DNA of 64,000 nt from Streptomyces sp. NBC_00239 (GTDB lineage: Bacteria; Actinomycetota; Actinomycetes; Streptomycetales; Streptomycetaceae), in the NCBI RefSeq assembly GCF_036194065.1, contig NZ_CP108095.1:3596001-3660000 (forward strand), given 5' to 3'. Positions 1-10,762 of the stretch are shown in pieces. The notes below the pieces were generated by a model that was not told the origin of the DNA, ran no database searches, and was given only the letters and a program-made list of their open reading frames with translations. Position 1 is the first letter of the stretch. Each line of letters begins with the position of its first letter. Made by a program: the position numbers and the translations under genes.

Positions 1-166
1 CGAGGTTGCCGTGCATGCGGGAGAAGGTCACGAGCGCGAGGTTGCAGGCGTTGAGCATCAGCTCCACGCACATGAACAGGACGATCGCATTCCGCCGGAT
101 CAGGACCCCGGACGCGCCGATGGTGAACAGCAGGGCGGCCAGGTAGAGGTAGTTGACCGGATTCAC
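1..166 (-). CDS. nuoK: NADH-quinone oxidoreductase subunit K (partial, 3' end outside window)
   Basis: Only the first 55 or so codons are in the window. The gene begins with GTG at 166-164 and encodes [20 protein letters not shown] followed by a loop with RRN and a second helix containing [12 protein letters not shown]. The conserved membrane glutamate of NuoK lies in that VELMLN segment and takes part in proton translocation in the membrane arm of complex I. The GTGA start overlaps the nuoJ stop by four bases, so the two are probably translationally coupled. The remaining nuo genes (nuoL, nuoM, nuoN) are expected further left, outside the window. Confidence 0.93.
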   Translation of the reverse strand, partial: MNPVNYLYLAALLFTIGASGVLIRRNAIVLFMCVELMLNACNLALVTFSRMHGNL

Positions 167-984
167 TTCGCCGCCTCCTCACGGCCGAGGTCGCGCCCGA
201 GCCGTTCCGCCGAGCGCTGGTCCAGCGCCTTGAGGTCGTCCATCGCCTGCGGGGACACGTCGCGGATCTGGCCCCGGTCCCGCAGCGTCTTGCTGACGGT
301 CAGGTCGGACGGGGTGCCGTCCGGCAGCAGGCCGGCGACGTCCACCGCGTTGTGCCGGGCGTAGACGCCGGGGGCGGGCAGCGGCGGCAGCTGGACGCCG
401 TCGCGGACCCGCCGCTCGGCCAGCTCGCGCTGGGTGGCGGCGCGCTCCGTGCGCTCCTTGTGCGTCAGCACCATCGCGCCGACGGCCGCCGTGATGAGCA
501 GCGCGCCGGTGATCTCGAAGGCGAAGACGTACTTGGTGAAGATGAGCTGGGCCAGCGCCTCGACGTGGCCGCCGGAGTTGACCCGGCCCAGCCCGTTGAA
601 GGACTTCAGGCCCGCGTTGCCGATGCCGGCGATCAGCAGGATGCCGAAGCCGAGCCCGCAGGCGGCGGCCAGCCAGCGCTGTCCCTTGAGCGTCTCCGTC
701 AGGGAGTCCGCCGCGGTGACGCCGACCAGCATGACCACGAAGAGGAACAGCATCATGATCGCGCCGGTGTAGACGACGACCTGGACCACGCCGAGGAAGT
801 ACGCGCCGTTGGCGAGGTAGAAGACGGCCAGGATGACCATCGTCCCGGCCAGGCACAGCGCGCTGTGCACGGCCCGCTTCATCAGGATCGTGCAGAGCGC
901 CCCGATGACGGCGGTGACGCCCAGCACCCAGAACTGGACGGCCTCGCCCGTCGAGGTGAGCGAGGCGGCGGCGACGGTGCTCAC
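163..984 (-). CDS. nuoJ: NADH-quinone oxidoreductase subunit J
   Basis: A 273-residue membrane subunit of complex I. The first 165 or so residues form about five transmembrane helices, with the family hallmark [18 protein letters not shown] near residue 65. The C-terminal 90 residues are hydrophilic ([16 protein letters not shown] onward). This long tail is longer than in E. coli NuoJ and is probably cytoplasmic. The GTG start (984) overlaps the nuoI stop by four bases, and the stop overlaps nuoK by four. The open frame runs further upstream inside nuoI, but that extension is only a shadow of nuoI. Confidence 0.95.
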   Translation of the reverse strand: MSTVAAASLTSTGEAVQFWVLGVTAVIGALCTILMKRAVHSALCLAGTMVILAVFYLANGAYFLGVVQVVVYTGAIMMLFLFVVMLVGVTAADSLTETLKGQRWLAAACGLGFGILLIAGIGNAGLKSFNGLGRVNSGGHVEALAQLIFTKYVFAFEITGALLITAAVGAMVLTHKERTERAATQRELAERRVRDGVQLPPLPAPGVYARHNAVDVAGLLPDGTPSDLTVSKTLRDRGQIRDVSPQAMDDLKALDQRSAERLGRDLGREEAAK

Positions 985-1616
985 GCGCCCACCCCCTCGG
1001 CGCCGTTCGCGGCCACCGCGGGCTCGGCCGTACCGGATCCGGCCGCACCGGATCCGGGGGTCTCGCCCTGGGAGACGGCCACCTGGCGGACCGTGCCGGG
1101 AGCCGCCCCGGTGACCAGTCCGCGGTAGTAGTCCTGGTCGTCCATGCCCGGGAAGATGGAGTGCGGGGTCTCGACCATGTCCTCGGTGAGGCCGGCGAGC
1201 AGCTGCTCCTTGGTGTAGATGAGCGATTCGCGGCTGGAGTCGGCCAGTTCGAACTCGTTGGTCATCGTGAGCGCCCGGGTCGGGCAGGCCTCGATGCACA
1301 GCCCGCACAGGATGCAGCGGGCGTAGTTGATCTGGTAGACGCGGCCGTACCGCTCGCCCGGGGAGTAGCGCTCCTCCTCCGTGTTGTCCGCGCCCTCCAC
1401 GTAGATCGCGTCGGCGGGACAGGCCCAGGCGCACAGCTCGCAGCCGATGCACTTCTCCAGGCCGTCGGGGTGGCGGTTGAGCTGGTGCCGTCCGTGGAAG
1501 CGCGGGGCAGTGGTCTTCTCCTGCTCCGGGTACTGCTCGGTGAGCCGCTTCTTGAACATGGCCTTGAAGGTCACGCCGAAGCCGGCGACCGGGTTCTGCC
1601 ACTTGTCCTCAGACAT
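981..1616 (-). CDS. nuoI: NADH-quinone oxidoreductase subunit I
   Basis: A 211-residue peripheral subunit carrying two [4Fe-4S] clusters (N6a and N6b), seen as [12 protein letters not shown] and [12 protein letters not shown] around residues 53-105. It passes electrons from NuoG toward NuoB. The start is taken at MSEDKWQNP because that matches the family N-terminus; an in-frame upstream ATG at 1667 would extend back into nuoH. The start overlaps the end of nuoH by eight bases. An Ala/Gly-rich tail after residue 170 ([19 protein letters not shown]) extends beyond the usual end of NuoI. Confidence 0.96.
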   Translation of the reverse strand: MSEDKWQNPVAGFGVTFKAMFKKRLTEQYPEQEKTTAPRFHGRHQLNRHPDGLEKCIGCELCAWACPADAIYVEGADNTEEERYSPGERYGRVYQINYARCILCGLCIEACPTRALTMTNEFELADSSRESLIYTKEQLLAGLTEDMVETPHSIFPGMDDQDYYRGLVTGAAPGTVRQVAVSQGETPGSGAAGSGTAEPAVAANGAEGVGA

Positions 1617-2988
1617 TGCCGGCACCCTCCTCTCGGTCACTGTCAGTATTGGTGCCGCCACTGACAATCAGCTCCCGCTCGTGGCGGGGCCGTCGGCGCG
1701 GTACCGGCGGAAGGGTCTGGCCGGGCAGCGGCGGGACGGGGAAGCCGCCCGCCATCGGGTCGAACCCGGCCTCCGGGGCGGCCTGTCCGGCGCCGGCCGC
1801 CTTGGACCGGCGGTCGCGGAACACGTCGGCGACGAAGGACAGCAGCAGGATGGCGATCACGGCGCCGCCGACGTAGAGCACGATCTGCTGGAAGTCGTAG
1901 TTCTCGTTGCGCAGCGCGCGGACGCTCGCGACGAGCATCAGCCACACCACGGAGACCGGGATGAGGACCTTCCAGCCGAGCTTCATCAGCTGGTCGTAGC
2001 GGACCCGGGGAAGGGTGCCGCGCAGCCAGATGAAGAAGAAGAGGAGCAGCTGCACCTTGAGGACGAACCACAGCATCGGCCACCAGCCGTGGTTGGCGCC
2101 CTCCCAGAAGGTGCTGACCGGGTACGGGGCCCGCCAGCCGCCCAGGAAGAGGGTGACGGAGACCGCCGAGACGGTGACCATGTTGACGTACTCGGCGAGC
2201 ATGAACATCGCGAACTTGATGGACGAGTACTCGGTGTTGAAGCCGCCGACCAGGTCGCCCTCGGACTCCGGCATGTCGAACGGCGCCCGGTTCGTCTCGC
2301 CGATCATCGTGACGACGTAGATGATGAAGGACACCGGCAGCAGGACGATGAACCAGCGGTCCGCCTGCGCCTCGACGATCTTCGAGGTCGACATCGACCC
2401 GGAGTAGAGGAACACCGACGCGAAGGCCGCGCCCATCGCGATCTCGTACGAGATCATCTGCGCGCAGGACCGCAGTCCGCCGAGCAGCGGGTACGTGGAG
2501 CCGGAGGACCAGCCGGCCAGGACGATGCCGTAGATCCCGACCGAGGCCACCGCGAGGACGTACAGCATCGCGATCGGCAGGTCGGTGAGCTGCATCGTGG
2601 TGCGCTGGCCGAAGATCGAGACCTCGTTGCCGGACGGGCCGAAGGGGATCACCGCGATCGCCATGAAGGCCGGGATGGCGGCGATGATCGGCGCCAGCAC
2701 GTAGATGACCTTGTCGGCCCGCTTGACGATGACGTCTTCCTTCAGCATCAGCTTGACGCCGTCGGCGAGCGACTGGAGCAGGCCCCAGGGGCCGTGCCGG
2801 TTCGGGCCGATGCGCAGCTGCATCCAGGCGACGACCTTGCGCTCCCACACGATGGAGAAGAGCACGGTCACCATGAGGAAGGCGAAGCAGAAGACCGCCT
2901 TGATCAGGACGAGCCACCACACGTCGCGGCCGAACAGGGAGAGGTCCTCCGCGGCGAGCCGTACGAAGTCACTCGGTACTGCGTTCAC
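1609..2988 (-). CDS. nuoH: NADH-quinone oxidoreductase subunit H
   Basis: A 459-residue polytopic protein (about eight helices) that lines the quinone channel where the hydrophilic and membrane arms of complex I meet. Family marks are [20 protein letters not shown] near residue 48, [20 protein letters not shown] near 230 and [18 protein letters not shown] near 330. After the last helix there is a Pro-rich hydrophilic tail of about 60 residues ([20 protein letters not shown]) that E. coli NuoH lacks. The GTG start overlaps the nuoG stop by four bases. Confidence 0.96.
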   Translation of the reverse strand: MNAVPSDFVRLAAEDLSLFGRDVWWLVLIKAVFCFAFLMVTVLFSIVWERKVVAWMQLRIGPNRHGPWGLLQSLADGVKLMLKEDVIVKRADKVIYVLAPIIAAIPAFMAIAVIPFGPSGNEVSIFGQRTTMQLTDLPIAMLYVLAVASVGIYGIVLAGWSSGSTYPLLGGLRSCAQMISYEIAMGAAFASVFLYSGSMSTSKIVEAQADRWFIVLLPVSFIIYVVTMIGETNRAPFDMPESEGDLVGGFNTEYSSIKFAMFMLAEYVNMVTVSAVSVTLFLGGWRAPYPVSTFWEGANHGWWPMLWFVLKVQLLLFFFIWLRGTLPRVRYDQLMKLGWKVLIPVSVVWLMLVASVRALRNENYDFQQIVLYVGGAVIAILLLSFVADVFRDRRSKAAGAGQAAPEAGFDPMAGGFPVPPLPGQTLPPVPRRRPRHERELIVSGGTNTDSDREEGAGNV

Positions 2989-5519
2989 GCGCGCACCTCC
3001 TGCGTCGTGTCGCCGCCGTCGGCGGCCGGCGGGGTCGCCGGGCCGATGCGGACCAGGGAGCCGGGGCGGGCGCCCGTGTCCGAGAGGACCCCGCCGCCCG
3101 TCGAGTTCAGCGGGAGCCAGACCACCCGGTCGGGCATCTGCGTGACCAGCAGCGGGAGTTCCACGGATCCGGCGGGGCCGGTGACCGCGAGGACGTCGCC
3201 GTGCTTGACGCCGGTCTCGGCGGCCGTGGCCGCCGACAGCCGGGCGCACGCCAGGTGCCGGGTGCCGGCCAGCGCGTCGTCGCCCTGCTGGAGCAGGCCC
3301 TGGTCGAGGAGCATCCGGTGGCCGGCGAGCACCGCCTCGCCCGCGGCGGGCCGGGGCAGCGGCACGGTGTCGGTGCGCTGTTCGGCGGCCCGTTCGCCGG
3401 CCCAGCTGCCGAGCCGGTCGATCTCGGCGCGTACGGCGTGCACGTCGGGCAGGCCGAGCCGGCGCGCCGGTACGCCGGTCTCCTCGGCGACGGCGTCCGC
3501 GAGCATGTGCAGCACGCGGGCGTCGGCCGGGGCGAGCCGCCGGGTCATCTGCTCGGGTTTGAGCGCGGCCTCGAACGGCCGGACCCTGCCCTCCCAGTTG
3601 ATGAACGCGCCGGCCTTCTCGGCGACCGCGGCGACCGGCAGGACCACGTCGGCCCGGTCGGTGACCTCGCCGGGCCGCAGCTCCAGCGAGACCACGAACG
3701 CCTCGTCGAGGGCGGTGCGGGCGCGTGCCGGGTCGGGCAGGTCGGCGGGCTCCACGCCGGCGACGACCAGCGCGCCGAGTTCGCCGGTCGCGGCGGCTCC
3801 GACGATCTGGCCGGTGTCGCGGCCGTAGCGGTGCGGGAGTTCGTCCAGGCCCCAGGCCGCGGCGACCTCGTCGCGGGCCCGCGGGTCGGTGGCGGGGCGG
3901 GCGCCGGGCAGCAGCGAGGGCAGCGCGCCCGCTTCGACGGCGCCCCGCTCGCCGGCCCGGCGCGGGATCCACACCAGGCGGGCGCCGGTGGCGGCGGCGG
4001 TGCGGACGGCGGCGGTCAGCGCGCCGGGCACGGCGGCGAGCCGCTCGCCGACGACGATGACGGCGCCTTCGGCGCGCAGTGCCTCGGCGGCCGCGTGGCC
4101 GCCGATTTCGAGGCCGGTGCGGGAGGCCAGGGCGTCGAACCACTCGGGTTCGGTGCCGGGCGCGGCGGGCAGCAGGGTGCCGCCCGCCTTTTCGAGGCCG
4201 CGGGTCGCGAACGGCGCGAGAGCGAAGGTCCGCTGCTTGTGCTTGCGGTGGGCCTTGCGCAGCCGCAGGAAGACGCCGGGCGCCTCCTCCTCGGCCTCGA
4301 TGCCGGCGAGCAGGACGGCCGGTGCCTGCTCCAGCGAGGCGTACGTGACGCCCGTGCCGGAGAGGTCGCGGCCGCGGCCGGCGACGGTGGCGGCCAGGAA
4401 GTCGGCCTCCTCCGCGCTGTGCACGCGGGCCCGGAAGTCGATGTCGTTGGTGCCGAGGACGACCCGCGCGAACTTGGCGTAGGCGTAGGAGTCCTCGACG
4501 GTCAGGCGGCCGCCGGTGAGGACCGCGGCCCGGCCGTGCGAGGCGGCGAGTCCGCGGGCGGCGGCGGCGAGCGCCTCCGGCCAGCTCGCGGGCGCCAGGA
4601 CGCCGTCGGCGCCGCGCACCAGCGGGGTGGTGAGCCGGTCGGGGCGCTGGGCGTAGCGGAAGCCGAACCGCCCCTTGTCGCACACCCACTCTTCGTTGAC
4701 CTCGGGGTCCTCGGCCGCCAGGCGCCGCATGACCTTGCCGCGGCGGTGGTCGGTGCGGGTGGCGCAGCCGCCCGCGCAGTGCTCGCACACGCTCGGGGAG
4801 GAGACCAGGTCGAAGGGGCGGGAGCGGAACCGGTAGGCGGCCGAGGTGAGGGCGCCGACCGGGCAGATCTGGATGGTGTTCCCGGAGAAGTACGACTCGA
4901 AGGGGTCGCCCTCGCCGGTGCCGACCTGCTGGAGCGCGCCGCGTTCGAGCAGCTCGATCATCGGGTCGCCGGCGATCTCGTTGGAGAAGCGGGTGCAGCG
5001 CGCGCACAGCACGCACCGCTCGCGGTCGAGCAGCACCTGGGTGGAGATCGGCACGGGCTTCTCGTACGTGCGCTTCCTGCCCTCGAAACGGGAGTCGGCG
5101 TTGCCGTGCGACATGGCCTGGTTCTGGAGCGGGCACTCGCCGCCCTTGTCGCAGACCGGGCAGTCCAGCGGGTGGTTGATGAGGAGGAGTTCCATCACGC
5201 CGCGCTGGGCCTTGTCGGCGACCGGCGAGGTGAGCTGGGTCTTGACCACCATGCCGTCGGTGCAGGTGATGGTGCAGGAGGCCATCGGCTTGCGCTGGCC
5301 CTCCACCTCGACGATGCACTGGCGGCAGGCGCCGGCCGGGGAGAGGAGGGGGTGGTCGCAGAACCGGGGGATCTCGATGCCGAGTTGCTCGGCGGCCCGG
5401 ATGACCAGGGTTCCCTTGGGTACCGAGAGCTGGATGCCGTCGATGGTCAGGGAGACGGTGTTCTCCGGCGGGACCGCGGCCTCGCCGCCCCCGGAGGGTG
5501 CATTCGTGGTGACGGTCAT
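2985..5519 (-). CDS. nuoG: NADH-quinone oxidoreductase subunit G
   Basis: An 844-residue iron-sulfur subunit of the peripheral arm. Residues 30-110 hold the [2Fe-2S] ferredoxin fold ([20 protein letters not shown] with a later ASC), followed by the His-Cys [4Fe-4S] ligands ([19 protein letters not shown]) and [14 protein letters not shown] with [12 protein letters not shown] near residue 250 begins a domain related to molybdopterin oxidoreductases that fills the C-terminal two thirds. That domain carries no cofactor in known complex I. The start [11 protein letters not shown] overlaps the nuoF stop (ATGA). Several long frames on the opposite strand are antisense shadows. Confidence 0.96.
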   Translation of the reverse strand: MTVTTNAPSGGGEAAVPPENTVSLTIDGIQLSVPKGTLVIRAAEQLGIEIPRFCDHPLLSPAGACRQCIVEVEGQRKPMASCTITCTDGMVVKTQLTSPVADKAQRGVMELLLINHPLDCPVCDKGGECPLQNQAMSHGNADSRFEGRKRTYEKPVPISTQVLLDRERCVLCARCTRFSNEIAGDPMIELLERGALQQVGTGEGDPFESYFSGNTIQICPVGALTSAAYRFRSRPFDLVSSPSVCEHCAGGCATRTDHRRGKVMRRLAAEDPEVNEEWVCDKGRFGFRYAQRPDRLTTPLVRGADGVLAPASWPEALAAAARGLAASHGRAAVLTGGRLTVEDSYAYAKFARVVLGTNDIDFRARVHSAEEADFLAATVAGRGRDLSGTGVTYASLEQAPAVLLAGIEAEEEAPGVFLRLRKAHRKHKQRTFALAPFATRGLEKAGGTLLPAAPGTEPEWFDALASRTGLEIGGHAAAEALRAEGAVIVVGERLAAVPGALTAAVRTAAATGARLVWIPRRAGERGAVEAGALPSLLPGARPATDPRARDEVAAAWGLDELPHRYGRDTGQIVGAAATGELGALVVAGVEPADLPDPARARTALDEAFVVSLELRPGEVTDRADVVLPVAAVAEKAGAFINWEGRVRPFEAALKPEQMTRRLAPADARVLHMLADAVAEETGVPARRLGLPDVHAVRAEIDRLGSWAGERAAEQRTDTVPLPRPAAGEAVLAGHRMLLDQGLLQQGDDALAGTRHLACARLSAATAAETGVKHGDVLAVTGPAGSVELPLLVTQMPDRVVWLPLNSTGGGVLSDTGARPGSLVRIGPATPPAADGGDTTQEVRA

Positions 5520-6904
5520 GCGTTCACCTCCGCGTTCGTGGCGGGGCCGTCGGCCCACAGGGTCGACTTGGCCGGGTCGAAGGGGCAGCCCTTGCCGGTG
5601 ATGTGCTGCTCGTACTCCTCGCGGAAGTACTTGAGCGAGGAGAAGATCGGGCTGGCGGCGCCGTCGCCCAGGGCACAGAAGGACTTGCCGTTGATGTTGT
5701 CGGCGATGTCGTTCAGCTTGTCGAGGTCGGACATGACGCCCTTGCCGGCCTCGATGTCGCGCAGCAGCTGGACGAGCCAGTACGTGCCTTCCCGGCAGGG
5801 GGTGCACTTGCCGCAGGACTCGTGGGCGTAGAACTCGGTCCAGCGGGTGACGGCGCGGACCACGCAGGTGGTCTCGTCGAAGCACTGCAGGGCCTTGGTG
5901 CCGAGCATCGAGCCGGCCGCGCCGACCCCTTCGTAGTCGAGGGGCACGTCGAGGTGCTCGTCGGTGAACATGGGGGTGGAGGAGCCGCCGGGGGTCCAGA
6001 ACTTCAGCCGGTGGCCCGGCCGCATCCCGCCGCTCATGTCGAGGAGCTGGCGGAGCGTGATGCCGAGCGGTGCCTCGAACTGGCCGGGGCTGGCGACGTG
6101 GCCGCTGAGCGAGTACAGCGTGAAGCCCGGGGACTTCTCGGTGCCCATCGACTTGAACCAGTCCTTGCCCCGGTGGAGGATCGCGGGAACCGACGCGATG
6201 GACTCCACGTTGTTCACCACGGTGGGGCAGGCGTAGAGGCCTTCCACCGCGGGGAAGGGGGGACGCAGCCGGGGCTGACCGCGCCGGCCTTCGAGGGAGT
6301 CGAGGAGCGCCGTCTCCTCGCCGCAGATGTAGGCGCCCGCGCCGGCGTGCACCGTCAGTTCGAGCTTCAGCCCGCTCCCGAGGATGTCCTCGCCGAGGAA
6401 GCCGGCCGCGTACGCCTCGCGCACCGCTTCGTGCAGGCGCCGCAGCACCGGCACGACCTCGCCGCGCAGGTAGATGAAGGCGTGCTCGGACCGGATCGCG
6501 TAGCAGGCGATGACCATTCCCTCGATGAGGGAGTGCGGGTTGGCGAAGAGGAGGGGGATGTCCTTGCAGGTTCCCGGCTCCGACTCGTCCGCGTTGACGA
6601 CGAGGTAGTGCGGCTTGCCGTCGCCCTGCGGGATGAACTGCCACTTCATTCCGGTGGGGAAGCCGGCGCCGCCGCGGCCCCGCAGGCCCGAGTCCTTGAC
6701 GTAGGCGATGAGGTCGTCCGGGCTCATCGCCAGCGCCTTGCGCAGGCCCTCGTACCCGCCGTGCCGGCGGTAGGTCTCCAGGGTCCAGGACTGCGGGTCG
6801 TCCCAGAAGGCCGACAGCACGGGTGCCAGCAGCTTCTCCGGGCTGCTCCCGGCCTCGGGCCGGGAGGTGCCGCCGTGGTTGTCCTCCGCGGTCACCGTCA
6901 TCAC
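5516..6904 (-). CDS. nuoF: NADH-quinone oxidoreductase subunit F (NADH-binding)
   Basis: A 462-residue flavoprotein that oxidises NADH. The FMN/NADH region shows [15 protein letters not shown] near residue 75 and [15 protein letters not shown] near 190. Cluster N3 ligands are in [15 protein letters not shown] near 365, with a further Cys in FCALGD. The start is GTG at 6904 or ATG at 6901; both are compatible with the overlap with nuoE. The stop overlaps the nuoG start by four bases, as elsewhere in this operon. Confidence 0.96.
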   Translation of the reverse strand: MMTVTAEDNHGGTSRPEAGSSPEKLLAPVLSAFWDDPQSWTLETYRRHGGYEGLRKALAMSPDDLIAYVKDSGLRGRGGAGFPTGMKWQFIPQGDGKPHYLVVNADESEPGTCKDIPLLFANPHSLIEGMVIACYAIRSEHAFIYLRGEVVPVLRRLHEAVREAYAAGFLGEDILGSGLKLELTVHAGAGAYICGEETALLDSLEGRRGQPRLRPPFPAVEGLYACPTVVNNVESIASVPAILHRGKDWFKSMGTEKSPGFTLYSLSGHVASPGQFEAPLGITLRQLLDMSGGMRPGHRLKFWTPGGSSTPMFTDEHLDVPLDYEGVGAAGSMLGTKALQCFDETTCVVRAVTRWTEFYAHESCGKCTPCREGTYWLVQLLRDIEAGKGVMSDLDKLNDIADNINGKSFCALGDGAASPIFSSLKYFREEYEQHITGKGCPFDPAKSTLWADGPATNAEVNA

Positions 6905-7665
6905 TCCCCCTCCTCGGTGCCGTCAGCGCCGCTCGTGGCGGACTCGCCGCGCGGGTGGACGATCGTCGTGTGCGGGGACTCGCCGCGGGCGATCCGCAGG
7001 CCCACCAGGGAGGCGGGTCCGGCGCCGCCGCTCGCCTCGACGGCGCCCTCGCGCTCGTCGGGGAAGCCGGCGAGGATCCGGGCGGTCTCCTTGTACGTAC
7101 ACAGGGGCGCGCCGCGGGTCGGCTCGACGGGGCGGCCCGCCCGCAGGTCGTCCACGAGTGCCTTCGCGGACTGGGGGGTCTGGTTGTCGAAGAACTCCCA
7201 GTTGACCATCACCACGGGGGCGAAGTCGCAGGCCGCGTTGCACTCGATGTGCTCCAGCGTGACCTTGCCGTCCTCGGTCGTCTCGTTGTTGCCGACGCCG
7301 AGGTGCTGCTTGAGCTCGTCGAAGATGGCGTCGCCGCCCATGACCGCGCACAGCGTGTTGGTGCAGACCCCGACCTGGTAGTCGCCGGAGGGCTTGCGCC
7401 GGTACATCGTGTAGAAGGTCGCGACGGCGGTGACCTCGGCGGTGGTCAGGCCCAGCACCTCGGCGCAGAACCGGATGCCGGTGCGCGAGACGTGCCCTTC
7501 CTCGGACTGCACGAGGTGGAGCAGCGGCAGCAGCGCGGAGCGGCTGTCGGGGTAGCGGGCGATGACCTCGCGCGCGTCCGCCGCGAGCCGTTCCCGTACG
7601 TCGGCCGGGAAGTCGGGGGCGGGCAGCGCGGGCATGCCCAGGGTGGTCGGGGTTCCGTCGCTCAT
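6901..7665 (-). CDS. nuoE: NADH-quinone oxidoreductase subunit E
   Basis: A 254-residue thioredoxin-like [2Fe-2S] subunit. Four ligands are visible in [12 protein letters not shown] and [11 protein letters not shown] around residues 99-145. The first 85 residues are a helical region typical of the 24 kDa subunit family. The C-terminal 80 residues (after [20 protein letters not shown]) are longer than in E. coli NuoE and of unknown role. The ATG at 7665 overlaps the nuoD stop. Confidence 0.95.
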   Translation of the reverse strand: MSDGTPTTLGMPALPAPDFPADVRERLAADAREVIARYPDSRSALLPLLHLVQSEEGHVSRTGIRFCAEVLGLTTAEVTAVATFYTMYRRKPSGDYQVGVCTNTLCAVMGGDAIFDELKQHLGVGNNETTEDGKVTLEHIECNAACDFAPVVMVNWEFFDNQTPQSAKALVDDLRAGRPVEPTRGAPLCTYKETARILAGFPDEREGAVEASGGAGPASLVGLRIARGESPHTTIVHPRGESATSGADGTEEGE

Positions 7666-8987
7666 CGGTCGACGCCTCCCATCACGGGGTCGATGGAGGC
7701 GACGGCGACGATGACGTCGGCGACCTGGCCGCCCTCGCACATCGCGGCCATGGCCTGGAGGTTGGTGAAGGACGGGTCGCGGAAGTGGACCCGGTAGGGG
7801 CGGGTGCCGCCGTCGGAGACGACGTGGACGCCGAGTTCGCCCTTGGGGGATTCGACGGCCGCGTACGCCTGGCCGGCCGGGACCCGGAAACCCTCGGTCA
7901 CCAGCTTGAAGTGGTGGATGAGGGCCTCCATGGAGGTGCCCATGATGTTCTTGATGTGGTCGAGCGAGTTGCCGAGGCCGTCGGGGCCCAGGGCGAGCTG
8001 CGCCGGCCAGGCGATCTTCTTGTCGGCGACCATGACCGGGCCGGGCTCCAGCCGCTCCAGGCACTGCTCGACGATCCGCAGCGACTGGCGCATCTCCTCC
8101 AGGCGGATCAGGAACCGCCCGTACGAGTCGCAGCTGTCGGCGGTCGGCACGTCGAACTCGTACGTGTCGTAGCCGCAGTACGGGTCGCTCTTGCGCAGGT
8201 CGTGCGGCAGGCCGGCGGAGCGCAGGATCGGGCCGGTGGCGCCCAGCGCCATGCACCCGGTGAGGTCGAGGTAGCCGACGTCCTGCATGCGGGCCTTGAA
8301 GATGGGGTTGCCGGTGGCGAGCTTGTCGTACTCCGGCAGGTTCTTCTTCATGGTCTTCACGAAGTCGCGGAGCTGGTCCACGGCGCCCGGGGGCAGGTCC
8401 TGGGCGAGGCCGCCGGGGCGGATGAACGCGTGGTTCATGCGCAGACCGGTGATCAGCTCGAAGACGTCGAGGATCAGTTCACGATCGCGGAAGCCGTAGA
8501 TCATGATCGTGGTGGCGCCGAGTTCCATGCCGCCGGTGGCGATGCACACCAGGTGCGAGGAGAGCCGGTTGAGCTCCATCAGCAGCACCCGGATGACCGT
8601 GGCCCGGTCCGGGATCTGGTCGGTGATGCCGAGCAGCTTCTCCACGCCGAGGCAGTAGGCGGCCTCGTTGAAGAACGGCGTCAGGTAGTCCATGCGCGTG
8701 ACGAAGGTGGTGCCCTGCGTCCAGTTGCGGAATTCGAGGTTCTTCTCGATTCCGGTGTGGAGGTAACCGATTCCGCAGCGGGCCTCGGTGACGGTCTCGC
8801 CGTCGATCTCCAGGATCAGGCGGAGCACTCCGTGGGTGGAGGGGTGCTGCGGGCCCATGTTGACGACGATCCGTTCGTCGTCGGCCTTGACCGCGGACCG
8901 CACGATCTCGTCCCAGTCGCCGCCGGTGACGGTGTAGACGGGGCCTTCGGTCGTGTCGCGCGCGGAGGAGTGGTGTGACGTGGACAT
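7662..8987 (-). CDS. nuoD: NADH-quinone oxidoreductase subunit D
   Basis: A 441-residue 49 kDa-type subunit that helps build the quinone site with NuoB. The hallmark [20 protein letters not shown] lies near residue 45, with [14 protein letters not shown] shortly after. The protein ends DPVMGGVDR, the usual C-terminus of the family. It has no nickel-binding cysteines, as expected for complex I rather than hydrogenase. The ATG at 8987 shares one base with the nuoC stop. Confidence 0.97.
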   Translation of the reverse strand: MSTSHHSSARDTTEGPVYTVTGGDWDEIVRSAVKADDERIVVNMGPQHPSTHGVLRLILEIDGETVTEARCGIGYLHTGIEKNLEFRNWTQGTTFVTRMDYLTPFFNEAAYCLGVEKLLGITDQIPDRATVIRVLLMELNRLSSHLVCIATGGMELGATTIMIYGFRDRELILDVFELITGLRMNHAFIRPGGLAQDLPPGAVDQLRDFVKTMKKNLPEYDKLATGNPIFKARMQDVGYLDLTGCMALGATGPILRSAGLPHDLRKSDPYCGYDTYEFDVPTADSCDSYGRFLIRLEEMRQSLRIVEQCLERLEPGPVMVADKKIAWPAQLALGPDGLGNSLDHIKNIMGTSMEALIHHFKLVTEGFRVPAGQAYAAVESPKGELGVHVVSDGGTRPYRVHFRDPSFTNLQAMAAMCEGGQVADVIVAVASIDPVMGGVDR

Positions 8988-9706
8988 CAGCTGTACGACC
9001 TCCGCTGGTCGGGAGCCGGGATCTGGGCACCCTTGTACTCGACGGGGATGCCGCCGAGCGGGTAGTCCTTGCGCTGCGGGTGGCCCGGCCAGTCGTCCGG
9101 CATCATGATCCGGGTGAGGGCCGGGTGGCCGTCGAAGACCAGTCCGAAGAAGTCGTAGGTCTCGCGCTCGTGCCAGTCGTTGGTCGGATAGACCGCGACG
9201 AGGGACGGCACGTGCGGGTCGCTGTCCGGGGCGGTCACCTCAAGCCGGATCAGCCGGCCGTGGGTGAGCGAGCGCAGGTGGTAGACGGCGTGCAGCTCGC
9301 GGCCCTTGTCTCCGGGGAAGTGCACGCCGGAGACGCCGGTGCAGAGCTCGAAGCGCAGCGCCGGGTCGTCGCGCAGGGTGCGGGCGACCTGGACCAGGTG
9401 CTCGCGCGCGATGTGGAAGGTGACTTCGCCGCGGTCGACGACCGTCTTCTCGATGGCGTTCTCGGGGACCAGGCCCTGTTCTTCGAGTGCGCCTTCGAGT
9501 TCGTCGGCGACCTCGTCGAAGTACGAACCGTACGGGCGGGAGGTCGCACCGGGCAGGGCCACGGTCCGCACCAGGCCGCCGTAGCCGCTGGTGTCGCCGC
9601 CGTTCGCGGCGCCGAACATGCCCTTGCGGACGCCGATGACCTCCGGGCCCGGGTCCGTGCGCGGGGCGGGGACGTTGCTCTGTGCTTCTTCCGGGGAGTC
9701 GGTCAC
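8987..9706 (-). CDS. nuoC: NADH-quinone oxidoreductase subunit C
   Basis: A 239-residue 30 kDa-type subunit that joins NuoD and NuoB in the connecting part of the peripheral arm. The signature appears as [20 protein letters not shown] with [19 protein letters not shown] near the C-terminus. The first 50 residues are a polar Gly/Pro-rich extension. The GTG start at 9706 overlaps the nuoB stop by four bases. NuoC and NuoD are separate proteins here, unlike the fused NuoCD of E. coli. Confidence 0.95.
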   Translation of the reverse strand: MTDSPEEAQSNVPAPRTDPGPEVIGVRKGMFGAANGGDTSGYGGLVRTVALPGATSRPYGSYFDEVADELEGALEEQGLVPENAIEKTVVDRGEVTFHIAREHLVQVARTLRDDPALRFELCTGVSGVHFPGDKGRELHAVYHLRSLTHGRLIRLEVTAPDSDPHVPSLVAVYPTNDWHERETYDFFGLVFDGHPALTRIMMPDDWPGHPQRKDYPLGGIPVEYKGAQIPAPDQRRSYS

Positions 9707-10257
9707 CGCAGGAGCCCCTTCATCTCGATGAGGGGGAGCGCCTTGAGGGCCGCCTCCTCCGCCTCGCGGGCCGCTTCTTCCCGGTTCACGCCGAGCTTGG
9801 AGTTCTGGATCTTGTGGTGGAGCTTGATGATCGCGTCCATCAGCATCTCGGGGCGGGGCGGACAGCCCGGCAGGTAGATGTCGACCGGCACGATGTGGTC
9901 GACGCCCTGGACGATCGCGTAGTTGTTGAACATGCCGCCCGAGGAGGCGCAGACCCCCATGGAGATGACCCACTTGGGTTCGGGCATCTGGTCGTAGACC
10001 TGCCGCAGCACCGGCGCCATCTTCTGGCTGACCCGGCCGGCCACGATCATCAGGTCGGCCTGCCGCGGCGAGCCGCGGAAGACCTCCATGCCGAAGCGGG
10101 CCAGGTCGTACCGGCCCGCGCCCGTGGTCATCATCTCGATGGCGCAGCAGGCGAGGCCGAAGGTGGCCGGGAAGACCGAGGCCTTGCGCACCCAGCCGGC
10201 GGCCTGTTCGACGGTGGTCAGTACGAAGCCGCTCGGCAGCTTCTCTTCGAGTCCCAT
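9703..10257 (-). CDS. nuoB: NADH-quinone oxidoreductase subunit B
   Basis: A 184-residue subunit that binds cluster N2, the last electron carrier before quinone. The ligands are seen in LACCAIEMM (Cys37, Cys38), MGVCASSGG and LPGCPPRPE. The start is placed at [11 protein letters not shown], which fits the family N-terminus; the 20 in-frame codons upstream overlap the nuoA end and look non-coding. It lies 13 bases after nuoA. Confidence 0.97.
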   Translation of the reverse strand: MGLEEKLPSGFVLTTVEQAAGWVRKASVFPATFGLACCAIEMMTTGAGRYDLARFGMEVFRGSPRQADLMIVAGRVSQKMAPVLRQVYDQMPEPKWVISMGVCASSGGMFNNYAIVQGVDHIVPVDIYLPGCPPRPEMLMDAIIKLHHKIQNSKLGVNREEAAREAEEAALKALPLIEMKGLLR

Positions 10258-10270
10258 GGAATTCAGCCCC

Positions 10271-10630
10271 TCAGTCCCATTCCAGGCCGCCGCGCCGCCA
10301 CACGTACGCGTAGGCAACGAAGACGGTGAGCACGAAGAGCAGCATCTCGACGAGCCCGAAGATCCCCAGGGCGTCGAAGGTGACGGCCCAGGGATAGAGG
10401 AAGACGATCTCGATGTCGAAGACGATGAAGAGCATCGCCGTCAGGTAGTACTTGATCGGGAAGCGACCACCGCCGGCGGGCGTGGGGGTGGGTTCGATAC
10501 CGCACTCGTACGCCTCAAGCTTGGCCCGGTTATACCGTTTTGGACCGATTAGCGTGGCCATGACCACGGAAAAGATCGCAAACCCTGCCCCGAGGGCGCC
10601 GAGCACGAGGATGGGCGCGTAGGCATTCAC
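10271..10630 (-). CDS. nuoA: NADH-quinone oxidoreductase subunit A
   Basis: A 119-residue membrane subunit with three helices and the conserved segment [13 protein letters not shown] near residue 35, followed by [20 protein letters not shown]. It is the first gene of the operon. The start is GTG at 10630 ([11 protein letters not shown]), preceded by a GGAAGGAGCGAGC ribosome site. The upstream in-frame ATG at 10684 would place the start before this ribosome site and is less likely. Confidence 0.95.
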   Translation of the reverse strand: MNAYAPILVLGALGAGFAIFSVVMATLIGPKRYNRAKLEAYECGIEPTPTPAGGGRFPIKYYLTAMLFIVFDIEIVFLYPWAVTFDALGIFGLVEMLLFVLTVFVAYAYVWRRGGLEWD

Positions 10631-10724
10631 GCTCCTCGCTCCTTCCAGTCGTCCTTGACCGTTGGACCGCATCTCCGGGCGCATGCCCCGCCTCGCGAAG
10701 ATCGCCCCCAGGTTCGAGGCCGCA

Positions 10725-10740
10725 TGTGAGGCAGTTCACA
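10725..10740 (-). promoter_or_regulatory. Rex-type operator (ROP) in the nuo promoter region
   Basis: The minus strand reads TGTGAACTGCCTCACA, an inverted repeat with TGTGA/TCACA ends. It matches the Streptomyces Rex operator consensus, TGTGAAC-N3-TTCACA, at all but one defined position. Rex is the NADH/NAD-sensing repressor known to control nuo and cyd genes in Streptomyces. The site lies 95-110 bases upstream of nuoA and just downstream of a good -10 hexamer, which fits repression by blocking early transcription. Confidence 0.8.
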
Positions 10741-10756
10741 AGCCGGACTGCCCCGC

Positions 10757-10762
10757 ATCCTA
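10757..10762 (-). promoter_or_regulatory. Putative -10 element of the nuo operon
   Basis: On the minus strand this reads TAGGAT, matching the Streptomyces HrdB-type -10 consensus TAGRRT. It lies 15-20 bases upstream of the Rex-type site and about 127 bases upstream of nuoA. No convincing -35 hexamer is present at 17-18 bases, so the promoter may be weak or depend on an activator. Confidence 0.45.

Noticed and set aside
3201..5831. Very long open frames antisense to nuoG and nuoF, and similar ones across the window (for example 46271-48310 and 51245-53089)
   Set aside because: They mirror well-supported genes on the other strand, have Gly/Arg/Ala-rich translations without family resemblance, and result from high GC content.
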